Of a DNA stretch of 64,000 bases, positions 35,360 through 46,183 are shown piece after piece. Below the pieces are notes generated by a model. The model was not told the origin of the DNA, ran no database searches, and saw only the letters and a program-made list of their open reading frames with translations. The DNA is taken from the NCBI RefSeq assembly GCF_900166635.1, contig NZ_LT800497.1, positions 265,419-329,418 of the forward strand, read 5' to 3'. The position numbers and the translations under genes were made by a program. This DNA comes from Oceanobacillus timonensis. GTDB taxonomy: Bacteria; Bacillota; Bacilli; Bacillales; Amphibacillaceae. How positions within the stretch are numbered: position 1 is the stretch's first letter; each line of letters begins with the position of its first letter.

Positions 35360-36592
35360 ATGAAAGCTAAAAACCTGACCAGAAATATCCTTATTGCATT
35401 GGTAGCTGGTGCTATTGTCGGTATGGCTTTGACATTTGCTCCTGAAAGTTTTTTTGGTCCGTTGGATAAATACGTATTAGATCCGGTTGGACAAATATTT
35501 ATTAATCTCATTATGATGTTAGTTGTTCCTTTGGTGTTTGTATCTATTGTTCTAGGAACAGCAGGACTTGGTGATCCGGCAAAATTAGGGAAAATCGGTA
35601 TATCTACAATTAGTTTCTTTTTAGCAACGACGGCTATTGCGATTACGTTAGGGTTAACGTTAGCTTATCTGGTGAAACCGGGGAAGGCGGGGATTTTTGA
35701 TACATCTAATCTTGGTGATTACACCCCAAGTGAAGCGCCGCCCATTATGGAGACCCTTATCAATATCATACCGGAGAATCCAATCGCGGCCTTATCTGCC
35801 GGAGAAATGCTGCAAATTATTGCGTTTGCCATCTTTATCGGGATTGCTTTAGCTTATTTAAATAATAAGACAAAAGGCATTTATAGCTTATTTGAACAGG
35901 CAAATGATATCTTAGGATGGCTTGTGATGTTGGTGATGCGGTTTGCTCCGTATGGGGCGTTTGCGTTAATTGCATCAGCAATCGCCGGAGCTGGACTGGA
36001 TGCAGTTGGTTCGATGTTAAGTTATTTATTAACGGTCATTGCGGGACTGATTCTGCATGCTTTCATTATTTATTCACTGGCTATATGGTTATTAGGACGT
36101 GGGAATCCAATCACGTTTTATAAAGGCTTCTTTCCTGCAATGACAGTGGCATTCAGTACGTCTAGTTCGAATGCGGCGCTTCCAATGTCGATGAAAACTG
36201 CACAAGAAACCCTTGGTGTAAAGAAAGAAATCAGCAGTTTCGTACAACCGCTAGGCGCAACAATCAATATGGATGGTACGGCAATTATGCAGGCTGTTGC
36301 AACGGTATTTATCGCCCAAGTATATAATTTGCCGCTGACAATGACAGAACTTTTAATGGTCGTGCTCGTTGCCACTCTGGCAAGCGTTGGTACAGCTGGG
36401 GTGCCTGGAGTTGGGTTAATTATGCTGGCGATGGTGCTGAACCAAGTTGGCCTGCCTGTTGAAGGGATTGCATTAATTATTGGTATCGATCGTATTCTGG
36501 ATATGTTGAGAACAGCTCTGAATATCTCTGGAGATGCGGCATGTGCTTATATTTTATCGGAAAGAGAAAAACGGAAAATAACAAGTAAGTGA
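35360..36592 (+). CDS. dicarboxylate/amino acid:cation symporter (GltP/DctA family)
   Basis: About 410 residues of the DAACS family, with eight helices plus two reentrant loops. The signatures AFSTSSSNAALPMS (loop HP1) and GATINMDGTAIMQAV (helix 7), and GTAGVPGVGLIML with RTALNISGDAACAYI (HP2/helix 8), are all intact. It imports glutamate, aspartate or C4-dicarboxylates using Na+ or H+. The Asp in GDAA and the missing Arg-type change do not settle glutamate versus dicarboxylate. ATG at 35360 is preferred over GTG 35348, which directly abuts the AGAGGG ribosome site. Single gene. Confidence 0.92.
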   Translation: MKAKNLTRNILIALVAGAIVGMALTFAPESFFGPLDKYVLDPVGQIFINLIMMLVVPLVFVSIVLGTAGLGDPAKLGKIGISTISFFLATTAIAITLGLTLAYLVKPGKAGIFDTSNLGDYTPSEAPPIMETLINIIPENPIAALSAGEMLQIIAFAIFIGIALAYLNNKTKGIYSLFEQANDILGWLVMLVMRFAPYGAFALIASAIAGAGLDAVGSMLSYLLTVIAGLILHAFIIYSLAIWLLGRGNPITFYKGFFPAMTVAFSTSSSNAALPMSMKTAQETLGVKKEISSFVQPLGATINMDGTAIMQAVATVFIAQVYNLPLTMTELLMVVLVATLASVGTAGVPGVGLIMLAMVLNQVGLPVEGIALIIGIDRILDMLRTALNISGDAACAYILSEREKRKITSK

Positions 36593-36649
36593 ATGGATGG
36601 AAAAAAGGGGAACTTTCTTCATTGGCCTGTTTCAAGAAGAATATATTGG

Positions 36650-36690
36650 AAAAGCAGCGTAATCCCAGCAGGGAGTTACGCTGCTTTTCC
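36650..36690 (+). terminator. terminator of the symporter gene
   Basis: AAAAGCAGCGTAA pairs perfectly with TTACGCTGCTTTT around a 13-base loop. The T-run is short but present in both orientations, so the convergent gene on the right may use it too. Confidence 0.8.
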
Positions 36691-36723
36691 TTATGAGATA
36701 TGGGTTGAGTTGCAACAACTTAT

Positions 36724-37014
36724 TTACATGAAAAAAGATAGTATGAATCTAACTATATAAAACACGATGGGAAGTATCGCAATAACGATGCCAACTCTTT
36801 TTAATTGAAATAAATAGTATAAAATTGCTCCCAAAGCCCAGATAGCAATGAGTAAAAAGAAGTCCAAGCCAACAGAACCACCATCTCCCTCAGCCATAGC
36901 TCTTCCCGTGAAAAAGAAAGATAAGATGATAGTGATAAATCCCGTTATGATGAAATAAATCAAAGACGAGCGATTAGTGTTTCCTCTTAATTTATTTTCA
37001 GAAGTAGACTTCAT
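36724..37014 (-). CDS. small hypothetical membrane protein
   Basis: About 96 residues with three hydrophobic segments (YFIITGFITIILSFFFTG, FFLLIAIWALGAILYYLF, the C-terminal IVIAILPIVFYIVRFIL). Start at 37014 because AGGAGAGGA lies just upstream; the longer open frame starting at 37131 has no ribosome site. No recognised family; function unknown. Confidence 0.6.
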   Translation of the reverse strand: MKSTSENKLRGNTNRSSLIYFIITGFITIILSFFFTGRAMAEGDGGSVGLDFFLLIAIWALGAILYYLFQLKRVGIVIAILPIVFYIVRFILSFFM

Positions 37015-37277
37015 GAGAAATCCTCTCCTATTCAAGTGATTAATTAAATTTTTGTGCAAGAAGTTACATGCTTTCCTATCTTTAATTGTATACCTGTGAA
37101 TAGGCTTTGTAAATTTAGGGGGTTTATCCATTCATTTTTTGAATGATTATTATTTTAAGGCGGGAGTTGGAGTGTTTCAGCTTTTTTTGTTTAATAATAG
37201 TACATTCAGGGAATTGATTTCTAAATATTTTAAACAACAATTGTGATGAAGAAGGTATTGACAGTACGAGGTGCCCT

Positions 37278-37586
37278 ATGAAAAAGAATGCTCTCCTCAT
37301 CGGTTATTCACTCATTTTTCTCGGATTTGCTTTCATTGTAGTGGATACGAGTGCCCTATTTCATATGTATTATTTTCATTATATATCCATCATTGTTGGT
37401 GTCGTTATTCTTCTGACTTATTATTTAACAACCAGAAGGGAAAAGAGCCTGCTTTGCAGAATTGGATTCCATAAATTTGAACATGTCGGCTGGGATGATG
37501 ACGTTCCATTTCGTCTGATTTATCGCTGTCAACGATGCGGTTACGAGAAAAAAGTAATAAGAAGTTCAGGTGGCGGCGGACCGTAA
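37278..37586 (+). CDS. small membrane protein with C-terminal zinc-ribbon-like end
   Basis: 102 residues: two hydrophobic segments (about 5-30 and 34-54), then a cytoplasmic tail with CRIGFHKFEHVG and CQRCGYEKK, a Cys/His set able to bind one zinc. Short tails of this kind occur in phage- and Bacillus-type DUF1660-like proteins. GAGGTG lies upstream of the ATG. Function unknown. Confidence 0.6.
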   Translation: MKKNALLIGYSLIFLGFAFIVVDTSALFHMYYFHYISIIVGVVILLTYYLTTRREKSLLCRIGFHKFEHVGWDDDVPFRLIYRCQRCGYEKKVIRSSGGGGP

Positions 37587-37664
37587 TATTTTAAGGCAGA
37601 TATTCCAACTTTCTTTTTCCTCTCATTTGTAGAGGCCTTGATAGATAGAAGGAAAAGAAAGGCA

Positions 37665-37736
37665 ATGATAACAGGGATATCCGGATTTATTACATTAATA
37701 GGAGCCATATTTGTAGCTATAGCTCCTTTTCTGTAA
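37665..37736 (+). other. possible 23-residue hydrophobic peptide or terminator hairpin
   Basis: An ATG at 37665 opens a frame for MITGISGFITLIGAIFVAI-type residues and stops at 37736, just before the ribosome site of the next gene. The same stretch contains GGAGCCATA (37701-37709) pairing with TATAGCTCC (37719-37727) followed by TTTT, so a terminator reading is equally possible. The Shine-Dalgarno match is poor. Confidence 0.3.
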
Positions 37737-37749
37737 GGAGATGGTGAAA

Positions 37750-37998
37750 ATGAAATATGTGAACCTTATCAAGTTAGCTACAGTCGGAGCGGTTTTTATG
37801 GTTATTTTCTTTTTTGTTTTAGATTATTTAATGGCAGGAGCGATAACGTATAGAGCCATTACTTTGTCGATAACAGGTATCCTGATATCAAAAGGAGCCA
37901 GCTGGATATTTGGATGGATAGAAAAGCAGAGGATGACATATGATTGGTTAGAAGAGCAAAAGAGGACACAAGGTCGGATCTTAGAGAAAATGGAATGA
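37750..37998 (+). CDS. small hypothetical membrane protein
   Basis: About 82 residues. One or two N-terminal hydrophobic helices (GAVFMVIFFFVLDYLMAGA) followed by a basic, helical C-terminus (WLEEQKRTQGRILEKME) that may be a coiled coil. AAGGAG lies 9 bp before ATG 37750; an ATG at 37741 overlaps it. Followed 19 bp later by the lipoprotein gene, so the two may be cotranscribed. Unknown role. Confidence 0.6.
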   Translation: MKYVNLIKLATVGAVFMVIFFFVLDYLMAGAITYRAITLSITGILISKGASWIFGWIEKQRMTYDWLEEQKRTQGRILEKME

Positions 37999-38017
37999 AC
38001 GTTAGGAGAGAATACTG

Positions 38018-38761
38018 ATGAAGAAATATATGATATCGATCATCCTTATTCTGATATGTAGTGTCACACTCATAGCTTGTAATGATGACGAAGATACAGC
38101 TGATAATCAAACGAACAATGACCAGGAAAATATGGAAGAAAACAATGAGGATGCACAAAATGCAAATGGTGACGAAACCAACGATAATCAAGATAATATA
38201 AATGAAAACGATAGTAATTCAGAAGAAGCTGATGAAGACACTTCTAATAATCCTTCCGATAGTAATAATGATTCGGAAACAGATGGAGATACAGAAGTGA
38301 AAGAAGATACAGAAGCAGGGGATGAGGACGCTTATGAATCCTATGAAAATGGAAGGTTCGGATTTTCTGTTGAATATCCCTCTACGTTTGAAGCAGATTA
38401 TATGCCGGAAAACAATGACGGGATCGAAGTAAATGATGATACGGCCACAATTATTGCATCTGGAAGCCATGCTAGTATGACGGAAGAAGGCAGTGCCTTT
38501 GTGAATGAGGTAGAATCGATTGAGCCTTATTATGAGGGAGATCTGGCAGAGGCAGAAGAGGAAGGGGGATCCATCAGTTATCAAAGACAGGAAGATAATT
38601 GGTACGTCGTTTCTTATCATGATGGAACAAATCATATTTATAAAAAATCGATTTTGGGCGATGACTATATAGCGAACCTTGTCATTGAATATCCAGCAGA
38701 CTTACAAGAGGAGTATGAGCCAATGGTGGAACGGGTTTCTGATACATTTTCCATACCGTAA
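38018..38761 (+). CDS. hypothetical lipoprotein with acidic linker
   Basis: 247 residues. Signal peptide with lipobox LIAC near residue 21, then about 85 residues almost wholly made of Asp, Glu, Asn, Thr and Ser (a flexible, acidic surface tether common in salt-adapted Bacillaceae). A folded C-terminal domain (about 105-247) starts YENGRFGFSVEYPSTF and resembles the PsbP/DUF1795-like beta-sandwich folds. No catalytic motif seen. AGGAG lies 9 bp before the start. Confidence 0.7.
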   Translation: MKKYMISIILILICSVTLIACNDDEDTADNQTNNDQENMEENNEDAQNANGDETNDNQDNINENDSNSEEADEDTSNNPSDSNNDSETDGDTEVKEDTEAGDEDAYESYENGRFGFSVEYPSTFEADYMPENNDGIEVNDDTATIIASGSHASMTEEGSAFVNEVESIEPYYEGDLAEAEEEGGSISYQRQEDNWYVVSYHDGTNHIYKKSILGDDYIANLVIEYPADLQEEYEPMVERVSDTFSIP

Positions 38762-38879
38762 CAGCGGTTTTGGAATGAAAATATAAATCTGCAGGATGTG
38801 AGAGATTCTATGCTTATCTTAATATATGGAGTGTTGATAACCATTTCCTGTTACCGTTCCATCCTCTTTGGAATAGCGC

Positions 38880-39332
38880 TTAAAACGGCTTGGTAATCAT
38901 CAAAGCAATAATAATTAAAAACAGTGTATTGATCAGATGTTCATAGAAAAATAATCGCTTAGACAGCGCGGTATATTCTGCAGGAATGTCTTCTCCCTTG
39001 TGATTATTCAACAATGTTTTGATCGGCTTAGAGCTGGAAACTAATACCGTAGGACCGGAAGCCAGCGCAAGTAAAAAAAGAACCAGACTGGTCCAAAACC
39101 ATCCTTGCTGGAAAAGGTATGAATTCAACAATCCCATGCCGAATCCTGTAATAAGTAACAAGGTGCCTCCAATCATAACGAATTGATGCAGTTTATTGCG
39201 AATGGCATACGCGTGCCGCAGTTCGGTCATGTTAGAAGCTTTTTTAGCAATGGGGGTCATGACAAAACCGGGTCCCATCCCTAAAATGGCTGAAAATATA
39301 TGTATAAATACGAGAACGTCATAAAATGTCAT
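38880..39332 (-). CDS. DUF2269-like membrane protein
   Basis: 150 residues, four hydrophobic helices. The opening MTFYDVLVFIHIFSAILGMGPGF and the His in FIHIF and in KLHQFVMIGG are seen in DUF2269 proteins, which may bind haem or quinones but are not characterised. GGAGGTGA lies upstream of the ATG. Lies 61 bp after the DUF454 gene and is probably in the same transcript. Confidence 0.7.
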   Translation of the reverse strand: MTFYDVLVFIHIFSAILGMGPGFVMTPIAKKASNMTELRHAYAIRNKLHQFVMIGGTLLLITGFGMGLLNSYLFQQGWFWTSLVLFLLALASGPTVLVSSSKPIKTLLNNHKGEDIPAEYTALSKRLFFYEHLINTLFLIIIALMITKPF

Positions 39333-39393
39333 TCGTGCGAGTCACCTCCGCATACAAACAGCATGCGTTCATTGACGGCAACAGTTAAGCCGT

Positions 39394-39768
39394 TTAGAAA
39401 GCATGCTTTTGAAGTGTTTTTTGTTTTAGAATAAAGCCTGTAATGTACGCACCTATCAATGCAAGCAGAATTTTTACGGCAACCAGAGGAATCACAAAAA
39501 AGATGGTAAACGATAAAGATAACCATAAAACCGTTACAGCGGTGATTTTTGCTTTTAATGGAATGCCCTTTCCTGCCCGGTAATTCTTAATATAAGAGCC
39601 AAAATATTTATTTTCAAGCAGCCAATGGTACAGTCTTTCCGAACTTTTGGCGTAGCATGCCGCTGACAATAATAAAAAGGGCGTCGTCGGTAACAGCGGT
39701 AAAATAATACCAATGATACCCAGACCCAGCGATAAAGAACCGCAGCTGACTAAAAATGCCTTTTTCAT
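39394..39768 (-). CDS. YbaN/DUF454-family membrane protein
   Basis: 124 residues with three hydrophobic segments. The stretch GLGIIGIILPLLPTTPFLLLSAACYAKSS is diagnostic for DUF454 (E. coli YbaN). The C-terminus is basic. Function unknown. First gene of a two-gene minus-strand unit. Confidence 0.85.
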   Translation of the reverse strand: MKKAFLVSCGSLSLGLGIIGIILPLLPTTPFLLLSAACYAKSSERLYHWLLENKYFGSYIKNYRAGKGIPLKAKITAVTVLWLSLSFTIFFVIPLVAVKILLALIGAYITGFILKQKTLQKHAF

Positions 39769-39929
39769 CGTAACACCCGCTTTAGCTTGGAATAAAATAC
39801 TGCCTGAAGCAGCAGCTTATATGCCTTTCCATAAGAAACCACTTCTATTTTACAATATAATAGCTGTCTGTGAAGATGCATAAAATGACTAATTTGTGTA
39901 GATTGCAAGTAGTATAACAGAGAATGAAA

Positions 39930-39963
39930 AAAAGCCTTACCTAGGGCAAAGCCTTTTCAAATA
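39930..39963 (-). terminator. terminator after the pan operon
   Basis: On the minus strand AAAAGGCTTTGCCC pairs with GGTAAGGCTTTT across CTAG, followed by TTTTTC. It lies 5 bp after the broken panD frame. Confidence 0.8.
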
Positions 39964-39967
39964 GTGT

Positions 39968-40136
39968 TTATAAAATGCGTGCTCCATTGTTATTATTCAC
40001 AATAGCGACTTTTTCATTTGGCAGGATATCGACAGTATCTAAAATATCGGCATCAATCGTAATACTGCCGACATCATTCAAGTTGGCTTCAGTGACACGT
40101 GCACGATGAATCTTCCCGTTCATCATTGTTCGAATC

Positions 40137-40138
<2 letters not shown>
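39968..40138 (-). pseudogene. panD: aspartate 1-decarboxylase remnant: start codon lost and C-terminal half deleted
   Basis: PanD normally makes beta-alanine for pantothenate and has about 127 residues. The N-terminal half is well conserved ([20 protein letters not shown], then [14 protein letters not shown] and [11 protein letters not shown]), including the Gly-Ser self-cleavage site. At the canonical start, 6 bp after AAGGAG, the codon is AGG (40136-40138) instead of ATG. After NNNNGAR the frame ends with Ile-Leu-stop, where intact PanD continues for about 65 more residues. Many Bacillus PanD proteins end in ARTIL, so an in-frame deletion between two similar AR segments would explain the ending. 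A short product could still begin at ATG 40126 but would lack most of the fold. Confidence 0.8.
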
Positions 40139-41800
<1,662 letters not shown>

Positions 41801-41834
41801 TTTTGAATCACCTACTATTTTTATTATTGTTCTT

Positions 41835-41863
41835 ATTATAAAATTATCTGTATAGATTCACAA
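41835..41863 (-). promoter_or_regulatory. sigma-A promoter of the pan operon
   Basis: On the minus strand TTGTGA (41863-41858), 17 bp, then a perfect TATAAT (41840-41835), about 35 bp before the panB start. Confidence 0.7.
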
Positions 41864-41903
41864 TGGCAAGTTATTAGCCTAAGAAAAAAGGTGGAGCATA
41901 AAA

Positions 41904-42764
41904 ATGAATACATTTGGAGTTATTGGACCTGGTGCTGTTGGTTCTGTTATCGGTGAATCATTGCACAATAGCGGTTACCAAGTGACTTTTCTAGGTCGGA
42001 AACCGGGAGAAGTGCATGTTAAAAGAATGGACGAGACAAAAACGGCTGTTTTTTCGGTAGAAGCTATTTCGGAAGTGGAGACAGCTTTTGATTATTTATT
42101 TATCACAGTGAAAGGAACACAATTGAAGGGAATCATGCCTTATTTAGATAAGCTGACCCATGAAAATACAATTTGTATTCTTTGTCAGAATGGTTATGGG
42201 CAGCTTGATACATTTCACATTCCCAATGCGTATCAAGCAGTTGTTTATATTAGCGGACAGAAGAAAGAGAATGTGGTTACACATTTTCGTGACCGCGTCT
42301 TGATGTTGCCTGAGAATACAAAAACGAAAAAACTAAAAGAAGACATCGCAGCAAGTAATCTGGAAATCCGATTAAGCTCTGATTATCGTTATGAGGTTTG
42401 GTATAAACTGCTCGTTAACGTTGCGATTAATTCTGTCACCGCACTCAGCAGAAATACGGCACTTATTTTACAGGAGGAAAACATACGAACGCTATGCAAA
42501 AGATTAATCCAGGAAGGAATCGGTATTGCTGCAGCTGAGGGCGTCCATTTTCAAGAAACAATCATAGGTGAGATTATGAATATTTACGCTGGATATCCTC
42601 CTTATATGGGGACAAGTATGTATTACGATAGGGTAGATGGTCAGAAAATGGAAGTCGATTATATTCAAGGTTATTTATATCAAAAAAGTAGAGTATATGG
42701 CCTAGATACACCTTGTTTAGATACAGTATACAGTTTATTGGTGGCGAGTGAGATGAAGGAGTAA
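41904..42764 (+). CDS. panE: 2-dehydropantoate 2-reductase
   Basis: 286 residues. Reduces ketopantoate to pantoate with NADPH. N-terminal Rossmann loop GPGAVGSVIGESL, FLGRKPGEVH, and the catalytic Lys in VWYKLLVNVAINSVTAL, with YYDRVDGQKMEVDYI near the C-terminus. Divergent from panB, so three steps of pantoate synthesis are within 3 kb. GGTGGAG is 7 bp before the ATG. Confidence 0.9.
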   Translation: MNTFGVIGPGAVGSVIGESLHNSGYQVTFLGRKPGEVHVKRMDETKTAVFSVEAISEVETAFDYLFITVKGTQLKGIMPYLDKLTHENTICILCQNGYGQLDTFHIPNAYQAVVYISGQKKENVVTHFRDRVLMLPENTKTKKLKEDIAASNLEIRLSSDYRYEVWYKLLVNVAINSVTALSRNTALILQEENIRTLCKRLIQEGIGIAAAEGVHFQETIIGEIMNIYAGYPPYMGTSMYYDRVDGQKMEVDYIQGYLYQKSRVYGLDTPCLDTVYSLLVASEMKE

Positions 42765-42926
42765 AACAAGGAGCGCGTTAAAATAAAAGATAGAAAATGG
42801 AAATTTAATATTTCTTTCGATGTTTTGAGATTTCTCTTCAGTGGTATTAGTTAGACATGAAAAGCAGACGGCATCTTCTGATTGATGTTGCTAATCCCAA
42901 TAGGAAGAAGAGAGGAGAAATAAAAA

Positions 42927-44510
42927 ATGGACGCGCCAAATCAGCAGAAGAAAAAAAGCTTTGTTGAGAAGAAAATTGTGATTCCTTCTATTGTCATTAT
43001 AGCTATCATCAGTTTTCTATTTGCCATGTATACGAGTGAGTCCATGGAATTACTGAATAATATTTTTAATAGTTTGGTAGATACCTTTAAATGGGGATAT
43101 TTATGGTATGCATTTCTCATTGTTATAGCTGCATTGTTTTTTGCTTTTTCTAAATATGGAAGAGTCGTTTTAGGAGATCCGTCACAAAAACCAAGATATA
43201 ACTTATTTGAATATGCATCGATTTTAATTGCCATGGGTCTTGGTTCAACAGTCATGCGGACAGGTTTGACACAATGGAGCGAGGTTGCGAATGATCCGCC
43301 ATTTGGGCTGGATGCAGGCTCGATGGAAGCGATTCTTGCCGGGAATTCCTATAGTATGTTTTTATGGACCTTCCAGACATTTGCTGTTTTTGTTATGGTT
43401 GCGCCGGCGATGGGATATCTTTTATATGTCCGGAAGAAGCCAAGAATGCGTATTTCCGAAGCGTGCCGTTCTATATTCGGTGATAAATTTACAGACGGAA
43501 TCGGCGGGATTATCCTTGATATTCTTTTCTTAGTCAGTATTTTAGCAGGAGCGGCAGTGACATTAGGTCTTGGTACTCCGATTGTTACGTATAATCTGGC
43601 AGAATTATTGAATATCGAAGTTACCTTTCCTTTTACGCTCATTGTGACATTAGTATGGGTTTTAGGCTTTTCTATCAGTGCTTATGTGGGCATTGATAAA
43701 GGAATCAAACGGTTAAGTACATGGAATATGTATCTTGCAGGAGCTTTTGCTATCCTTGTACTTGTTATTGGGCCTGGAATCTTTATTATGAATTTCTTTT
43801 CAGATTCCTTACGTCATTTATTCTCTAATTATATCAATTTTTCATTGTATACCAATTCGCTGGACTTAGAGGGCGGTACACATATTGAAAGTCATACGGT
43901 TTTCTGGTTTGCTTATAACGCAACTTGGGCTATGCTCCATGGTGTTTTTGCAGCTATTGTATCCAAAGGCAGGACCATTAAAGAAATGATATTAACGTAT
44001 TTGATGGCACCGATGCTGCTATCGTGGGTAGCGACAGGTGTTCTTGGCGGATTAAGTGTGCACAGGCAAGTGACGGATACCATTCCGGTTCTGGATATTG
44101 TTCAAGACCAAGGCATTGAAGCATCGATTCCTGCTGTCTTGAGCTCTTTACCAATGTCTGCTGTTATCCTTATCCTGTTTACAATTATAGCGACGATTTT
44201 CCTGATTACCACATTAGATTCTACAACCTATACCGTAGCAACCTATATGTCTAATCAGGATATGTCCAAATCGAACCCGTATAAATCCTTACGCATCTTA
44301 GTTGCAGGATTGATTACGGTGCTTGCTCTAACACTGATGAGCGTAGGCGGCTTGTCACCGCTGGAAGTACTCTCAGGACTGATGGGCATACCGATTATTA
44401 TGATTCAGATTCTGACGGTCTTTGCAGCTAAGAAAATGATGGACGAGGATCGGGCTTGGGTAAAAAATGTCCGAAAAGCCAGGTATGCTACGACAAAGCA
44501 AAAGGATTAA
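42927..44510 (+). CDS. BCCT-family transporter (betaine/choline/carnitine type)
   Basis: 527 residues, about twelve helices. Typical BCCT features: the N-terminal FVEKKIVIPSIVIIAIISFLF, MRTGLTQWSEVANDPPFG, MFLWTFQTFAVFVMVAPAMGYL, and FWFAYNATWAMLHGVFAAIVSKGRTIKEM. The usual WTxFYWAWW tryptophan box is only partly kept (WFAYNATWAMLHG), so the substrate may not be glycine betaine. Single gene with a strong terminator. In an osmotolerant Bacillaceae, compatible-solute uptake is likely. Confidence 0.85.
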   Translation: MDAPNQQKKKSFVEKKIVIPSIVIIAIISFLFAMYTSESMELLNNIFNSLVDTFKWGYLWYAFLIVIAALFFAFSKYGRVVLGDPSQKPRYNLFEYASILIAMGLGSTVMRTGLTQWSEVANDPPFGLDAGSMEAILAGNSYSMFLWTFQTFAVFVMVAPAMGYLLYVRKKPRMRISEACRSIFGDKFTDGIGGIILDILFLVSILAGAAVTLGLGTPIVTYNLAELLNIEVTFPFTLIVTLVWVLGFSISAYVGIDKGIKRLSTWNMYLAGAFAILVLVIGPGIFIMNFFSDSLRHLFSNYINFSLYTNSLDLEGGTHIESHTVFWFAYNATWAMLHGVFAAIVSKGRTIKEMILTYLMAPMLLSWVATGVLGGLSVHRQVTDTIPVLDIVQDQGIEASIPAVLSSLPMSAVILILFTIIATIFLITTLDSTTYTVATYMSNQDMSKSNPYKSLRILVAGLITVLALTLMSVGGLSPLEVLSGLMGIPIIMIQILTVFAAKKMMDEDRAWVKNVRKARYATTKQKD

Positions 44511-44552
44511 AAAAGTACTTCGAGAAAAGACCTTTGCTTTCTCAATAATAAG

Positions 44553-44613
44553 ATGGAGCTTCCATAAGCAGGTGCGCAACGGCCTCGTGTCTTATGGAAG
44601 CTCCATTTTTTTA
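44553..44613 (+). terminator. terminator of the BCCT gene
   Basis: A perfect 16-bp stem, ATGGAGCTTCCATAAG with its complement at 44591-44606, and a run of Ts behind it. Confidence 0.9.
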
Positions 44614-44686
44614 TAAAACGAAACTGCACGCAGTGGGCGTTTTACGGAAGGTTCTCCATGATAAACGCAAAATCGGATTTATCACG

Positions 44687-46183
44687 TTATGACATTTCCG
44701 CGTTCTTGAGCTCCCAAATATCAATGTATTCTGCGGTTGCTCCGGTTCCTTCTGTATATAATGTGATATCGTTGCTTGCAAGGTCTGGATAAATTCGCGT
44801 AGAGAGTGTTGCTTCCCCATCATTTACGAACACTTCGACAGAGCATGTATCGACAAATATATGAAATGTCACCTCGTCGTTTTTATGCAATAAGCCAGCT
44901 TTATTAACCGCTTTGTGAGAAAGTTTCCCTGCATGTGTTGTGTCGACGATTACTTCGTTCGTTGCCAGGTCATAGAAAACGGTTGTCTGTTCCGAACCAT
45001 CTTTTGATTGGCGTAAGTGTAAACCAACTTTTCCGTCTGCTTTATTTTCAGGTAATACCCATTTGCATTTTAATTCATAGCTATGCTGAAAAGGATAATC
45101 AGCATGAAGCGGATGTGTTTCATCTTCGGATAGCACAAGTTTATCATCGTGCATATGGTTATCCCGAAGTGCAGTCAGCTCTGGAACCGGCTGAGAACGC
45201 ACATAACCATCCTTACCCAGCGTGAGTTCACGAGGAATCGTCATAGCGCCGGACCACTTGTCCGTCTTGGACGGGAATTCTGTGAAGGGAAAGTCCATCC
45301 AGGCGAAAAGGATACGTCTTCCTTTCTCATCTTCAAAAGTCTGAGCAGCATAAAAGTCAATCCCATAGTCGATTTCATGCTGTGATTCCGGAATAAAGAC
45401 ACCCTTGTCATAATCCATGCTCCCCACCATCACTGTACTTTTACCACGATCCGTGTTCATGGGGGAGGTCATCAATACATACTTGTCTCCTAGTGGAAAT
45501 AAATCAGGACATTCCCACATATCGCCTTGTGTTCCGTCACTTTTGGCAGCAATACCTACATACTCCCAGTCTATTAGATTACTGGACTTGTATAATGCCA
45601 CGGCACCGTCATGACCTACAGCTGTTCCTACAACCATATACCAAAGTTCACCATGCTTCCATACTTTTGGGTCGCGGAACTCATCGCTTAATCCTTCCGG
45701 GCTTCCGTTGATAACTGGATTTGCGGCATGTTTGGTAAAGTGTATTCCGTCTGTTGACGTGGCAATAGCTTGTACTTCTTTCGGGTCGTGTCCTTCTAAA
45801 TGCCCGGTATAAAATAACATCATGACATCTCCGTTCATGACAGCCGATCCGGAAAAGCAGCCCATCTCGCTCTTTGTTTCGTCATATTCATAAGGTTCAG
45901 AAGGTGCTAGAGCAACCGGTTCATGTTTCCAGTTCACAAGGTCTCTGCTCGTTGCATGTCCCCAATGCATGGCTCCCCAGTGATAACTATATGGATTGAA
46001 TTGATAGAATAAATGGTATACCCCGTTATGCTGGATAAGACCATTCGGATCATTTAACCAGCCTGTCGGAGCCATAAAATGATAATGGAGCCGATAGGAA
46101 GCTTCCTTCTGTTCATGTTTGGTATCTGTCACGGCCTGATTAGCGCGGGCGAGCTGTTCAAAGTGCGTTTTGTGTTGTGTCAT
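44687..46183 (-). CDS. glycoside hydrolase family 32, intracellular sucrose/fructan hydrolase
   Basis: About 498 residues. GH32 five-blade propeller: nucleophile Asp45 in GWLNDPNG, FYQFNPYSYHWG, the RDP motif in EFRDPKVWKHG, the acid/base Glu in WECPDLFPLG, then a C-terminal beta-sandwich (about 370-495). There is no signal peptide, so it acts in the cytoplasm on sucrose or short fructans brought in by the neighbouring symporter. The ATG at 46183 has GAGG 9 bp upstream; it overlaps the end of the transporter gene by 26 bp. Confidence 0.9.
   Translation of the reverse strand: MTQHKTHFEQLARANQAVTDTKHEQKEASYRLHYHFMAPTGWLNDPNGLIQHNGVYHLFYQFNPYSYHWGAMHWGHATSRDLVNWKHEPVALAPSEPYEYDETKSEMGCFSGSAVMNGDVMMLFYTGHLEGHDPKEVQAIATSTDGIHFTKHAANPVINGSPEGLSDEFRDPKVWKHGELWYMVVGTAVGHDGAVALYKSSNLIDWEYVGIAAKSDGTQGDMWECPDLFPLGDKYVLMTSPMNTDRGKSTVMVGSMDYDKGVFIPESQHEIDYGIDFYAAQTFEDEKGRRILFAWMDFPFTEFPSKTDKWSGAMTIPRELTLGKDGYVRSQPVPELTALRDNHMHDDKLVLSEDETHPLHADYPFQHSYELKCKWVLPENKADGKVGLHLRQSKDGSEQTTVFYDLATNEVIVDTTHAGKLSHKAVNKAGLLHKNDEVTFHIFVDTCSVEVFVNDGEATLSTRIYPDLASNDITLYTEGTGATAEYIDIWELKNAEMS

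Noticed and set aside
37015..37131. Longer N-terminus for the small membrane protein at 36724-37014
   Set aside because: The upstream in-frame start has no ribosome site, whereas AGGAGAGGA precedes the inner ATG.
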